A stretch of DNA of 30,796 nt from a virus. A program made the translations under genes and the position numbers. Below the pieces are notes generated by a model that was not told the DNA's origin, did no database searches, and worked only from the letters and a program-made list of their open reading frames with translations. Positions 5,959 through 13,222 of this stretch are shown in pieces (within the stretch, counting starts at the first letter, position 1; the number at the start of each line of letters is the position of its first letter). The DNA is taken from positions 1 to 30,796 of IMG/VR virus record IMGVR_UViG_3300012353_000006; one strand, 5' to 3'.

Positions 5959-6218
5959 TGGGGCATATTGTAACCGATGCGCAATCCGACGCGCCACTTC
6001 GGCAAGTTACTCCTCGCCAAGCAGCATTGCTGCGGCTAGTGGCCGCTGGTTTGTCGCTGAGAGGTGCAGCATTGACTATGGGAATCGAATACGCTACGGC
6101 CAGAGCGCATGCCAAGCTCGTCAAACGACGCTTAGGTTCTCACACCATGGCACATACGGTGGCGATCGCCGTGGTGCTTGGCGTAGTCTCTGACAACGAC
6201 GTTCTGGGGCAAGAATGA
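5958..6218 (+). CDS. Minimal LuxR/GerE-type helix-turn-helix protein
   Basis: 86 residues starting at the ATG overlapping the preceding stop, with GAGGGAA at the right distance. Residues 18-60 match the LuxR C-terminal HTH: TPRQAALLRLVAAGLS, then GAALTMGIEYATARAHAKLVKRRLG. This corresponds to the 'LT.rE.eVL.l.a.G.s..eIA..L.is..TVk.H...i..kL' pattern. There is no ligand-binding or receiver domain, so it is a stand-alone DNA-binding module, probably a transcriptional switch protein placed at the junction of replication and packaging/structural genes. Position 31-35 (GLSLR) fits the turn before helix 2. Its operator is unknown. Confidence 0.75.
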   Translation: MGHIVTDAQSDAPLRQVTPRQAALLRLVAAGLSLRGAALTMGIEYATARAHAKLVKRRLGSHTMAHTVAIAVVLGVVSDNDVLGQE

Positions 6219-6400
6219 ACATGAAGAGCAAAACCGACGAAGAGCTGATAGCCGAAGCAGTGGCTTCTGGAAGAGTGCGTAAAATACCAATGTGGGAAAC
6301 ATCAGATTGGGAAAGCTTAAGTTTTCGTCAGCGCCGATCATTGGTATTTACTGCAGCCAAGCGAGCTAAAACGCCATCACATAACGAGAACGTGAGCTAA
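6215..6400 (+). CDS. Small basic protein, unknown
   Basis: 61 residues, coupled by ATGA overlap to the HTH gene. N-terminal EELIAEAVASGRVRKIP is a motif I recall from several small phage proteins. The second half, SFRQRRSLVFTAAKRAK, is a basic helix. It may bind nucleic acid, but nothing decisive is visible. Followed 4 bases later by the DUF5681 gene. Confidence 0.5.
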   Translation: MNMKSKTDEELIAEAVASGRVRKIPMWETSDWESLSFRQRRSLVFTAAKRAKTPSHNENVS

Positions 6401-6404
6401 CGCG

Positions 6405-6740
6405 ATGTATCACTCAGGATTAGCGCCAAAGTGGGAAAAAGGTGTATCACCAAACCCTGGTGGAAGGCCTAAGTCTGGTCTGCGGATGACTGATCTCGCC
6501 CGCAGCTACGGGCCGGAGGCTATTGAGAAGTTGGTCGACAAGATGCGTCATGGTGAAGATGATCGCGTGCAGGTGATGGCGGCCAAGATATTGCTCGATC
6601 GTGGCTTTGGGGCAGTCAAGCAGATAGAGGATAATGCCGATAACAGGACACCGCCTACCTCGGAAGAACGTATTGCTATGCTGCATGAGATCGCAGGTCG
6701 CCTTGGAATGTCACTAATGCCGCTGCTGAAGAATGAATGA
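6405..6740 (+). CDS. DUF5681-family protein, possible terminase-associated
   Basis: 111 residues. The N-terminus W-E-K-G-V-S-P-N-P-G-G-R-P-K is the hallmark of the DUF5681 family (usually WkkGqSGNPGGRPk). It is followed by a helical body (MTDLARSYGPEAIEKLVDKM, VQVMAAKILLDRGFG) typical of it. In phages these proteins are often found at the start of the packaging/head module and are sometimes annotated as terminase small subunit-like, but DNA packaging has not been established for the family. Here one Gly of SGNPGG is replaced (SPNPGG). The downstream genes are small virion or assembly genes, and no large terminase follows. Confidence 0.75.
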   Translation: MYHSGLAPKWEKGVSPNPGGRPKSGLRMTDLARSYGPEAIEKLVDKMRHGEDDRVQVMAAKILLDRGFGAVKQIEDNADNRTPPTSEERIAMLHEIAGRLGMSLMPLLKNE

Positions 6741-6937
6741 TGGACTGGCGCGACGAGCATTGGCGCGATCTGGCTGCTACCGATAACTTCTTTAGAGAGC
6801 TACGAGCTGAATTTTGGAGTTGTCTCAATGATGGCTGGTATGAGACAACCGATCCGGTGGTGGTGCAGCGCCTGAGAGGGCAACGAGATGTTTTTGAAGC
6901 AATCCAAAGAATTCTTGGAAAGAAACGAGAAGATTGA
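6737..6937 (+). CDS. Small unknown protein in the head region
   Basis: 66 residues, coupled by ATGA overlap to the DUF5681 gene. Acidic/aromatic N-terminal helix (RDEHWRDLAATDNFFRELRA), a short Trp/Tyr-rich loop, then TDPVVVQRLRGQRDVFEAIQRIL. Small proteins with a 'LRGqrdvfeai..iL' end occur upstream of portal or capsid genes in many phages, from memory. Function unknown. Confidence 0.55.
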   Translation: MMDWRDEHWRDLAATDNFFRELRAEFWSCLNDGWYETTDPVVVQRLRGQRDVFEAIQRILGKKRED

Positions 6938-7211
6938 ACGTCGCTTGCAGCTGTGGAATGGTGCGGTCAGCATCATCAGGGCGTTGTCTATAACTAACAC
7001 TCCAGCGGATGATTGCGGTTGGCGTGGTGATCATCGTGATGTCGACGCAGTGGCCGATTACATCGGCGGAATTGACGAAAGCTCTTTTCGTGAGCAAATT
7101 ACCGAAGCCGCGAGCTGGATCAATGCAGAGCGTGATCGTGATCCACGGGGGCTGATCAACAGACCAGTGGTACGCGAGGTGATCAGTCACCTAAGGAGGA
7201 AATTTGGATAA
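6888..7211 (+). CDS. Unknown protein, 107 residues
   Basis: The start at ATG 6888 has a GAGAGGG ribosome site about 9 bases upstream, inside the previous gene, which it overlaps by 50 bases. Predicted helical and charged throughout, with one Gly/Asp-rich loop near residues 40-60 (DDCGWRGDHRDVDAVADYIGG). No recognisable domain. Flanked by small genes of the head module, so a virion or assembly role is possible. Confidence 0.55.
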   Translation: MFLKQSKEFLERNEKIERRLQLWNGAVSIIRALSITNTPADDCGWRGDHRDVDAVADYIGGIDESSFREQITEAASWINAERDRDPRGLINRPVVREVISHLRRKFG

Positions 7212-7686
7212 GAGCGCCGGCCGTATCTTCGCGGGCATTACCACACTTGGCTTGTCCGAGGTGGCGCGTGCCACTCAGCCAGAGCCGCCCAAGCCGCCGA
7301 AGGTTCCCGAACCGACGGCGGCGCCGATGCGTGAGCTGCCCCCCGAGGAAAAGGAGCTGACTACGGGGGAGATTTCACAGCGTGCATCACAGGCCAAGAG
7401 CGGCGGCGGACTACAATCGCCCAGCTATCTCGGGCTGGACAGCGCTATGTCGCCATTTCAGCAGCGCACGGCAATCGCCACTAAGGCCACGTCTGGCGAT
7501 CTTGGGCAAGACCCAGGGGCGTTCAAATATTACCGTGATCTGGCATTCAGGACATTGACCGAGCCTGGTGCATCGGTTCAACCAGTAGAGAATCAGTACA
7601 TTGGTAGCTTTGGCGAGCCCCAGCGCACCAACGATGTTGGTGGCTATCTCAGCGCTGTGGAACGTATTTATAAGCGGTTTATGTGA
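7204..7686 (+). CDS. Putative virion-associated protein, TTG start
   Basis: 160 residues. The frame has a stop at 7192-7194, and the first usable start is TTG 7204, directly after a strong AAGGAGG (7193-7199), so this non-ATG start is well supported. A Pro/Glu-rich disordered N-terminus (PEPPKPPKVPEPTAAP) is followed by GLQSPSYLGLDSAMSPFQQRTAIATKAT and a segment ending VENQYIGSFGEPQ. The Gln/Ser/Thr-rich middle looks like a structural or head-completion protein. I cannot assign a family. Confidence 0.6.
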   Translation: MDKSAGRIFAGITTLGLSEVARATQPEPPKPPKVPEPTAAPMRELPPEEKELTTGEISQRASQAKSGGGLQSPSYLGLDSAMSPFQQRTAIATKATSGDLGQDPGAFKYYRDLAFRTLTEPGASVQPVENQYIGSFGEPQRTNDVGGYLSAVERIYKRFM

Positions 7687-7841
7687 TGGCATCACAGTTA
7701 AAGCAGGATGTAGATTATCTCAAGTCGCTTTCTGTGAAAGAGTTCGATTCACTGTACGAATTGATGAAGGCTGGCAAGATGTCAGATCGTTGGGCTGATG
7801 CATTCTTCGCATGGCGTGATGGCGAGGGGCCTTACGAATGA
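7686..7841 (+). CDS. Small helical protein, unknown
   Basis: 51 residues, ATG overlapping the previous TGA (TGATG) and its own stop overlapping the co-chaperonin start (ATGA). Helical and charged (KQDVDYLKSLSVKEFDSLYEL, then MSDRWADAFFAWRDGEG). The tight stop/start chaining on both sides is the main evidence that it is translated. Function unknown. Confidence 0.55.
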   Translation: MASQLKQDVDYLKSLSVKEFDSLYELMKAGKMSDRWADAFFAWRDGEGPYE

Positions 7842-8209
7842 CCATTAAGCCTCTTTTCGATCTTGTTCTCCTCGAGCGGCCTAAGGCTGAGCGCATCGGT
7901 TCCATCCTCATTCCTAGAGATGCGCAGAAGCGGCATGCGACATTACGCTGCAGGGTTGTGGATCGTGGGCCGGCGGCGAGCGAGAGCATCCCTATCGGCG
8001 CAAGTGTTATTATCGGCATTCACACCGGCACGTGGATCAACGCCGATGGCCGGCCGGTCGCGGACATGAGCACCGCGGAGTACTTCATCTGTCAGGATAC
8101 CGACATTCTGGCGGTGGTAGAGGAAGAGCATGAGCCAGACAGAGGAACGACCGGCGGAGCTGTCTCAGCCGGAAACCGAGCCTTCGCAGACTTCAAGTCC
8201 ATCGCCTGA
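7838..8209 (+). CDS. GroES-like co-chaperonin
   Basis: 123 residues. Residues 1-97 read as a Cpn10 fold: KPLFDLVLLERPK as the first strand and its return, RIGSILIPRDAQKRHATLRCRVVDRGP as the mobile-loop region and following strand, GASVIIGIHTGTWI, then STAEYFICQDTDILAVVEE as the closing strands. In GroES the mobile loop contacts GroEL through an Ile-Val-Leu triplet. Here Ile23-Leu24-Ile25 occupies that place. The last 26 residues are beyond the domain and overlap the scaffold gene by 80 bases in another frame. Phage co-chaperonins (T4 gp31 type) redirect host GroEL to fold the capsid protein, and the position just before scaffold and capsid fits this. Confidence 0.8.
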   Translation: MTIKPLFDLVLLERPKAERIGSILIPRDAQKRHATLRCRVVDRGPAASESIPIGASVIIGIHTGTWINADGRPVADMSTAEYFICQDTDILAVVEEEHEPDRGTTGGAVSAGNRAFADFKSIA

Positions 8210-9041
8210 TATTCCAGCCGAGCAGCCCCGTGGTCCGGATGGGAAGTTTCGTCCGAAGGGGCTGCCGGATGACGAGCAGTGGGAATACGTTGAGCTCAGT
8301 CCGGAAGGACAGAAGCGGTTCAACCGCGTCTATGGCGCGCTAAAGCACCACCAGGCGCTGAACGAGCAGCTTCTCAACGACCAGGTTATCCTCGCCGATA
8401 AGCTGGACAAGCTCGAGAAGCGGGTAACCAGTGGCGAAGGTGCTTCGACGGAAGCGCAGCTCAAGGGTGCCAAGGCGGCTGCGCTCGCAGGCGGCGATTA
8501 TCAGCGTGTCATCGAGCTTGACGATGCTTTGCTCGATCTGAAAATGAAGGCGCTGCACCAGCAGAACATGGCGCAGCAGCCAGGCGGAGCGTCCGAATTA
8601 CCCGCAACTCAGAATTATTCCCTTGACGAAACGACGAAAGTCCTACTAGATGAGTGGGGAAGAGAACGCGGAGCTGATGGCGACCTACTGAGACCGTGGG
8701 TTGATCCGAGGCATCCGCTGCACGAGAAAGCGAACAGAGCGCATCAGCTGGTGATGGCCGATCCGATGACGGCCTTCGCGCCGATTGGTGATGTTCTGGA
8801 CTCTATCGATCGCTACATGGGGATCGGTAAGTCGACGGCGAAGGCTGTAGGCGCGCCGCAGTCGGTTGCAGCAGCAAAGCCAGCGAAGCATGCAGCCTTC
8901 CTTGGCACAGAGAACCCTCCGAAGAGCAAGACGGCATCGCCGCAATTAACGGCGGAGCAGATTCATATCGCCAAGCGGATGTTCAGGGGCGATCCCGATC
9001 CGGTAGCGCGATACAAGAGGGCCATTACGACACATGGTTAG
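8130..9041 (+). CDS. Head scaffolding protein
   Basis: 303 residues. Long disordered Pro/Ser/Glu-rich N-terminus (residues 1-45), a Gly-Pro-Asp-Gly-Lys-Phe-Arg-Pro-Lys segment often seen in phage scaffolds, a central coiled coil at about 70-150 (LLNDQVILADKLDKLEKRV), a WVDPRHPLHEKA segment, and a basic C-terminal tail (PQLTAEQIHIAKRMF, then DPDPVARYKRAI). The acidic coiled-coil body with a basic helical tail that would bind the coat, and a location two genes upstream of the capsid gene, are typical of podovirus scaffolds. It overlaps the next gene by 8 bases. Confidence 0.75.
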   Translation: MSQTEERPAELSQPETEPSQTSSPSPDIPAEQPRGPDGKFRPKGLPDDEQWEYVELSPEGQKRFNRVYGALKHHQALNEQLLNDQVILADKLDKLEKRVTSGEGASTEAQLKGAKAAALAGGDYQRVIELDDALLDLKMKALHQQNMAQQPGGASELPATQNYSLDETTKVLLDEWGRERGADGDLLRPWVDPRHPLHEKANRAHQLVMADPMTAFAPIGDVLDSIDRYMGIGKSTAKAVGAPQSVAAAKPAKHAAFLGTENPPKSKTASPQLTAEQIHIAKRMFRGDPDPVARYKRAITTHG

Positions 9042-9585
9042 TTCGACCGACCCGAGATTGCCTCCGATCGAAGAGGAAGCCAAGCGCAGCACTGCGCCGT
9101 GGAAGCCTCGTGGCAGCCGTCTCGGCGTGCGCAACAAAGAACCCGGCTACCGCTACAAGTGGGCTTCCGACGCCACGGGCACTGGCGACCGCATCTCGGA
9201 ACTGCGTGAGGATGGCTGGGAGATCGTCTCGGGTGTAAGCGGCTCGAGGGTCAAGGGCGGCGACGAGGGCACCACCAGCGTGCACAAGGTCGGCACGTTG
9301 CGGCTGATGAAGCTGCCCGAAGAGATGGCGCTGGCACGTGAAGACTACTACCAGGACCAGACAGACAAGCAGACTATGCGATCTGCAGCACGGGCGCAGG
9401 CGATGCTCGAGGCCACCGGCGGGCCCTACAATGCCGAGAGCATCATCACCGAGGAGGTGATCAACCCGCGCACTGGCAAGCCGTTTGAGAGCCGCGAAGA
9501 TGCGCGGCGTTTCATCGCCGCGAAGATGCGTGCTGGCCGCTATCCAACTGCCGCGCGCCGCACACGTCAACCGCAAGTAGGATAA
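9034..9585 (+). CDS. Virion-associated protein between scaffold and capsid
   Basis: 183 residues, basic. The signature is NKEPGYRYKWASDATGTGDRI followed by EDGWEIVSG, then a LMKLPEEMALAREDYYQDQ segment. From memory this resembles a family found next to capsid genes in many podoviruses and siphoviruses ('npdp.Y.YRWVnd...RI......GYe.V', then 'LMkiPkeyye.D'). No enzymatic residues stand out. Likely a capsid-assembly or minor head component. Start ATG overlaps the scaffold stop by 8 bases. Confidence 0.65.
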   Translation: MVSSTDPRLPPIEEEAKRSTAPWKPRGSRLGVRNKEPGYRYKWASDATGTGDRISELREDGWEIVSGVSGSRVKGGDEGTTSVHKVGTLRLMKLPEEMALAREDYYQDQTDKQTMRSAARAQAMLEATGGPYNAESIITEEVINPRTGKPFESREDARRFIAAKMRAGRYPTAARRTRQPQVG

Positions 9586-9591
9586 GGCAAT

Positions 9592-10170
9592 ATGGCCGCA
9601 GTAAAGGCTTCATTCGGATTCAAGCCAAGTCGCAGTCTCGGTGGGGTGTTCAATCCGGCCATGCGGCGCTTCGCTGTACTTGCAACCGGTGTACGACCGA
9701 TGTTTGTTGGCGATCCCGTGGTTCTGTTGTCGTCCAATGTCGTGCGGACGGTGACGCCGACAATTGCGGTAACTGCTGTTATTGGTGTTGTTGGACAGCT
9801 TCTCGACACCAATCAGAAACCACTGGTATTCTCGCAGCCGCTGCGCGGGCCGTTCTTGCCGATCGGTACGGCTGGTTATGCGGATGTCTATACTGACCCA
9901 AATAACATCTACTGGTCGGCAACGGATGCAACAGCGGCCGTCGTCAACCAGTTCGCTTTCGTGACGGCAGCTGGTAGCGCTACGCAGAACAACCAGGTTG
10001 GTCGTTCACCGCTGTGCATCGCCTACGCCACAGGCACCGCAGTTTCCTCGACTGAATACCCGTTCCAAATTGTCGGACCGGCCGCCGAGCAGCGGGATGC
10101 TCTCGTTAATCCAGACTGGACCGAGGGTGTAGAGGTCATCATCGCCCGTAACTACTACGTCCGCGCGTAG
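9592..10170 (+). CDS. Putative head decoration/minor capsid protein
   Basis: 192 residues, with AGGATAAGG just before ATG. Beta-rich, with many Val, Ala, Thr and Gly and few charged residues. The N-terminus FGFKPSRSLGG resembles the 'FGFrPvr.l.G' start of phage structural proteins that lie directly upstream of the capsid gene. The C-terminus EGVEVIIARNYYVRA ends in a strand. Composition and position point to a decoration or cement protein on the capsid surface, but this is inferred. Confidence 0.6.
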   Translation: MAAVKASFGFKPSRSLGGVFNPAMRRFAVLATGVRPMFVGDPVVLLSSNVVRTVTPTIAVTAVIGVVGQLLDTNQKPLVFSQPLRGPFLPIGTAGYADVYTDPNNIYWSATDATAAVVNQFAFVTAAGSATQNNQVGRSPLCIAYATGTAVSSTEYPFQIVGPAAEQRDALVNPDWTEGVEVIIARNYYVRA

Positions 10171-10192
10171 TACGGCAAGGGATTAAACTCAG

Positions 10193-11095
10193 ATGCCGCC
10201 TATCGCCTCCTCAAACTTTCCTGAACTCTTGTGGCCAGGGCTAGCCGATCTATACGGTACAGCCTATAATCAGTGGCCAGAGTTATTTAGTCAGTATATG
10301 GATATCAAATACTCGGACAAGCGGTTCGAGAAAGTCCAGGGTGTTACCGGCTTGCCGCTTGCTGCGATTAAGACGGAAGGATCGCAGGTCAGCTACGTAG
10401 ACCCAATGCAAGGGTTCCAGACAGAATATGTTATGGAAACATTTGCTATTGGTTGCGTCGTGACAATGGAAATGTATGACGACGAACAGTATGGTTATAT
10501 TAATCAACTGCCGGAATTACTAGCGCGTTCTATGCGTCAGAGTCAAGAGACTGATGCTGCGAACATCATTAACCGTGCATTCAGTGCCAGCTTTACCGGT
10601 TCGGATGGCGTTTCCCTGTGTAGTGCATCGCATGTGCTGGTGAACGGCGGCACGTTCCGTAATCAGCTGGCCACCGCCGCTGATTTGGACCAGACATCAC
10701 TCGAGATCGCGCTACAGGATGTGAAGAGCCAGTTCGTCGACGATCAGGGTCTCAAGATGCTGGTGCGGCCAACGACCTTGCTAGTCTCACCGGCGTTCAT
10801 GTTCCGCGCCGTCAAGCTGCTGAGCAGCGGCCAGGTGACGGGTTCGGCCGACAACGACATGAACCCGCTGGTCAGTCTCGGCATTCGTCTGGTGGTCAAT
10901 CCGTGGCTTACCGATGATGATGCGTGGTTCATCAAGACAGACATCCCGAACGGCCTCACGTTCTACTGGCGCATGCAGCCCGAGTTGAGCCGCGACAACG
11001 AGTTCGATACGAAGAACCTGAAGATGACGACAGTCGGCCGGTGGGATACGGGCTGGTCCGATCCCCGTGGTATTTTCGGCTCGCCCGGTGCGTAA
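10193..11095 (+). CDS. Major capsid protein (gpT/HK97-like)
   Basis: 300 residues. Features of the Mu gpT-like branch of HK97-fold coat proteins are visible: N-terminal PELLWPGLADLYGTAYNQWP, a long helix-strand E-loop region (FQTEYVMETFAIGCVVTMEM), the P-domain helix LPELLARSMRQSQETDAANIINRAF, ALQDVKSQFVDDQGLKMLVRPTTLLV, and the terminal FYWRMQPELSRDNEFDT then WDTGWSDPRGIFGSPG. Length and order fit the family, and no N-terminal pro-domain is seen, in keeping with a separate scaffold gene. The stop overlaps a tiny ORF (TAATG). Confidence 0.85.
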   Translation: MPPIASSNFPELLWPGLADLYGTAYNQWPELFSQYMDIKYSDKRFEKVQGVTGLPLAAIKTEGSQVSYVDPMQGFQTEYVMETFAIGCVVTMEMYDDEQYGYINQLPELLARSMRQSQETDAANIINRAFSASFTGSDGVSLCSASHVLVNGGTFRNQLATAADLDQTSLEIALQDVKSQFVDDQGLKMLVRPTTLLVSPAFMFRAVKLLSSGQVTGSADNDMNPLVSLGIRLVVNPWLTDDDAWFIKTDIPNGLTFYWRMQPELSRDNEFDTKNLKMTTVGRWDTGWSDPRGIFGSPGA

Positions 11096-11151
11096 TGTCT
11101 AAGCCCAAGAAGCCGAAGGGCATGCCGATCCGCAAGCCGAAGGGATATTGA
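11095..11151 (+). CDS. 18-residue highly basic micro-ORF after the capsid gene
   Basis: ATG overlaps the capsid stop (TAATG). The 18 codons contain seven Lys, one Arg, four Pro and three Gly, with a repeated KPKG pattern and a GY end, and the TGA lies one base before the next ATG. The exact fit between two structural genes argues for translation by re-initiation, but there is no independent ribosome site and the length is below what composition can support. It could be a capsid-binding peptide or simply a leader. Confidence 0.35.
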   Translation: MSKPKKPKGMPIRKPKGY

Positions 11152-11152
11152 C

Positions 11153-11419
11153 ATGACGACCTTCACCAGTCCGCTGATCGTCAAGCCACTTGACACAAGC
11201 TACACAATTCAAAGCGATGCCACTGTTGCTGCCGCTTTTCGCGGTGGGGCAATTGCTGTGGTAAGTGGTGATGGTGCCGGTACGTCAATCAAGACTATTA
11301 CCTCGACTCCGACCATTCTCACCACTGTGCGGACATCGACGGTCAGGTGTCGCGGTTATATCCGCTTCGTCGTAGATGGAACAACAGCGGTGGTGCCGTT
11401 CTACTACACGAACGTTTAG
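11153..11419 (+). CDS. Small beta-rich structural protein, unknown
   Basis: 88 residues, almost wholly Ser/Thr/Val/Ile/Gly (SYTIQSDATVAAAFRGGAIAV ... IRFVVDGTTAVVPFYYTNV), predicted all-beta with no catalytic residues. Located directly after the capsid gene, where minor head or head-tail proteins are usual. Family not recognised. Confidence 0.6.
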   Translation: MTTFTSPLIVKPLDTSYTIQSDATVAAAFRGGAIAVVSGDGAGTSIKTITSTPTILTTVRTSTVRCRGYIRFVVDGTTAVVPFYYTNV

Positions 11420-11428
11420 GGCCAAATT

Positions 11429-11794
11429 GTGCCCCGTTATATCACCAAGGCGACAGCATCAACAATTGTCGCAAATGTGACTGGCGCGACCGTGCAGACT
11501 ACGGCGCACTCTCTTGGTATTTTCGATTCCAAAAGTCTTGTTGCGTTTCGTTTGGCGTCTAACGTAGGTGATGTTGGCGCAGAAGTATCAGCTAACATCT
11601 ATTATTCAATTGATCCAGCAGAAAATCCAAACTGGATATTGTTTTGTCGTCAAGTAAGCCCAGCAACGATGACAACGGTAATTAATTTTCCGCTCCAAGC
11701 AATTAGAATTGATGTCATGACGAGTTTGGCAAGCGCGCCGTCTGTAGGGGCTACGCCAACATGGGCATACAGCATCCTCCAAAGTGGGACATGA
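11429..11794 (+). CDS. Small beta-rich structural protein, GTG start
   Basis: 121 residues from GTG. Alternating hydrophobic/Ser/Thr sequence (ASTIVANVTGATVQTTAHSL) with few charges, likely a beta-sandwich virion protein. The last bases overlap the start of the methyltransferase gene (ATGA). The second half is richer in AT than the capsid gene. Not assigned to a family. Confidence 0.6.
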   Translation: MPRYITKATASTIVANVTGATVQTTAHSLGIFDSKSLVAFRLASNVGDVGAEVSANIYYSIDPAENPNWILFCRQVSPATMTTVINFPLQAIRIDVMTSLASAPSVGATPTWAYSILQSGT

Positions 11795-12327
11795 CTCTCA
11801 GAGAGATATGGGATAATCATACTGGCCTCTACACAGTTAAGAGAGCTTTGTATCCAGAAGTTTATGATAAATATTTAACTCGGTTTGTTGGAAAACCAGT
11901 CACACTTATAGAGTTTGGTGTTCTACGGGGTGGAAGCTTACAGATATGGCGTAAGTTTCTTGGAAATACAGCAAGGATAATCGGTGTTGATAGTAATCCT
12001 CAATGTCGCGCATTCTCTGATGATGCAGAGATTGTAATAGGAAATCAACAAGACGAGTCTCTATTAGCTGGCCTACCTGATCCAGATATAGTAATAGACG
12101 ATTGCGGGCACTCTCCGTTAGATCAAATGGCTACATTTAGAAATATGTGGCCAAGGCTTAAGAATAATGGGGTATATGCTGTAGAAGATTTGGATAATCA
12201 TGAGCATTTTGTGCAAAATGCGTTTCTTCTTATTCGTGGTGATCTCTTCCCGTTTCATCTTCACCGTTCTATCTTGATTGCAGAAAAGATCACAGAAGAT
12301 GATCATAAAATCAGGGCTGGATCGTGA
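11791..12327 (+). CDS. Class I SAM-dependent methyltransferase (demethylmacrocin-O-methyltransferase-like)
   Basis: 178 residues from the ATG overlapping the previous stop. SAM motif I is E41-F-G43 followed by LRGGS (residues 45-49). The acidic loop end is VDSNP (66-70). DIVIDDCGH places two Asp at 103-104 and His107, the divalent-metal set of the macrocin/TylF-like sugar O-methyltransferases. YAVEDLD (129-135) matches the family's 'GGvYviEDL'. It is therefore likely a metal-dependent O-methyltransferase acting on a sugar or similar hydroxyl. It is shorter than tailoring enzymes but has the full core. Strikingly AT-rich, with AGA, ATA and TTA codons unlike the capsid and adaptor genes around it, which suggests acquisition as cargo. 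The stop overlaps the adaptor gene start (GTGA). Confidence 0.8.
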   Translation: MTLREIWDNHTGLYTVKRALYPEVYDKYLTRFVGKPVTLIEFGVLRGGSLQIWRKFLGNTARIIGVDSNPQCRAFSDDAEIVIGNQQDESLLAGLPDPDIVIDDCGHSPLDQMATFRNMWPRLKNNGVYAVEDLDNHEHFVQNAFLLIRGDLFPFHLHRSILIAEKITEDDHKIRAGS

Positions 12328-13022
12328 CGCAATCCTACCAGCATCGGACGGTCCTCGAGATCATCAATAACTGCTTTACGCGCCTAGCGCTGAACGCGGT
12401 CACGACTCTTGACCAGACGCGCATGTCGGTTCTTGCCCTAGATCTCCTGAACGGCGTGCTGCAGGACATTGGTGACGCCGGCGACTGGCAGGAAGCCTAC
12501 CGCGAGACCATCGTCACCGCAGCGACCAGCACCAACCGCTTCAAGGTGAGTGTGCCGGTGACGGCCACGTCGGAGGTCATTCGCAGCATCTTTCTCGTCC
12601 ATTTCGGTCGGCAGACGCAGCACCTGATGCCGCAGAGCATCCCGGACATGAAGCGGTGGATCAGGGGCAGCGCGCGAGGCACACCGAGGCACTTCGCGGT
12701 TATCGGGGTGTCAGGGGCCGACCCGATCATGTACGTCTATCCTGAGCCAGTTACGGCCTCCACAGAGCCCTTCGAATTTCAGGTGTCGATGTACACCAAG
12801 CACCGCGTGCTGGTGACGGCGGATACGAGTATAATCCCGATGTACAACGCGCAGTTGGTCGAGCAGGGGCTATATGTAAAGCTGCTGCTCGAGGAGTCCG
12901 GTGGCGAGCCGACACCACATGTGCAAGCAGCGCTGCTCGAGTACGAAAGGATGAAACGCGAGGAACTGAACCGCTTCAACTATGACACTGGCGACAGCGA
13001 GATACAGTTTACGTTGGGGTAA
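12324..13022 (+). CDS. Head-tail adaptor / tail tubular A-like protein
   Basis: 232 residues, GTG start overlapping the previous stop. N-terminal helices (TVLEIINNCFTRLAL, then LLNGVLQDIGDAGDWQEAYRET) precede a beta-rich body, and the end is helical (LVEQGLYVKLLLEE ... ALLEYERMKREELNRFNYDTGD). This helix-beta-helix layout with 'L..lNdvL.di......W' is that of P22 gp4/T7 gp11-type adaptor proteins, which form the ring under the portal in short-tailed phages. The length lies close to T7 gp11. The tail hub gene lies downstream, interrupted by cargo. Confidence 0.68.
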   Translation: MTQSYQHRTVLEIINNCFTRLALNAVTTLDQTRMSVLALDLLNGVLQDIGDAGDWQEAYRETIVTAATSTNRFKVSVPVTATSEVIRSIFLVHFGRQTQHLMPQSIPDMKRWIRGSARGTPRHFAVIGVSGADPIMYVYPEPVTASTEPFEFQVSMYTKHRVLVTADTSIIPMYNAQLVEQGLYVKLLLEESGGEPTPHVQAALLEYERMKREELNRFNYDTGDSEIQFTLG

Positions 13023-13026
13023 CGAA

Positions 13027-13218
13027 ATGGCAGATGTCAGCACGGCAACGGTGATAGGCAGCACGACATGGGCTGTCTTCAACACCAGGATGACTAACCA
13101 GCAGCGCTCGGTATTTCTGAGCCAGTATCAGAAGCTCGGTGGCATTATAGACGCCGCATCATTGCCAGCCGCCTCCAGCCTGACGTTGGTCGGCAAGAAA
13201 TATAAGACGCACGCGTGA
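13027..13218 (+). CDS. Small unknown protein
   Basis: 63 residues, with ATG after TTGGGGTAACGAA. An open frame extends upstream into the adaptor gene, but this ATG is the sensible start. Ser/Thr/Ala-rich with a Gln-rich helix (TNQQRSVFLSQYQKLGG). No recognisable motif. Lies between adaptor and beta-helix protein, so probably a minor tail component. Confidence 0.5.
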   Translation: MADVSTATVIGSTTWAVFNTRMTNQQRSVFLSQYQKLGGIIDAASLPAASSLTLVGKKYKTHA

Positions 13219-13222
13219 TCAC

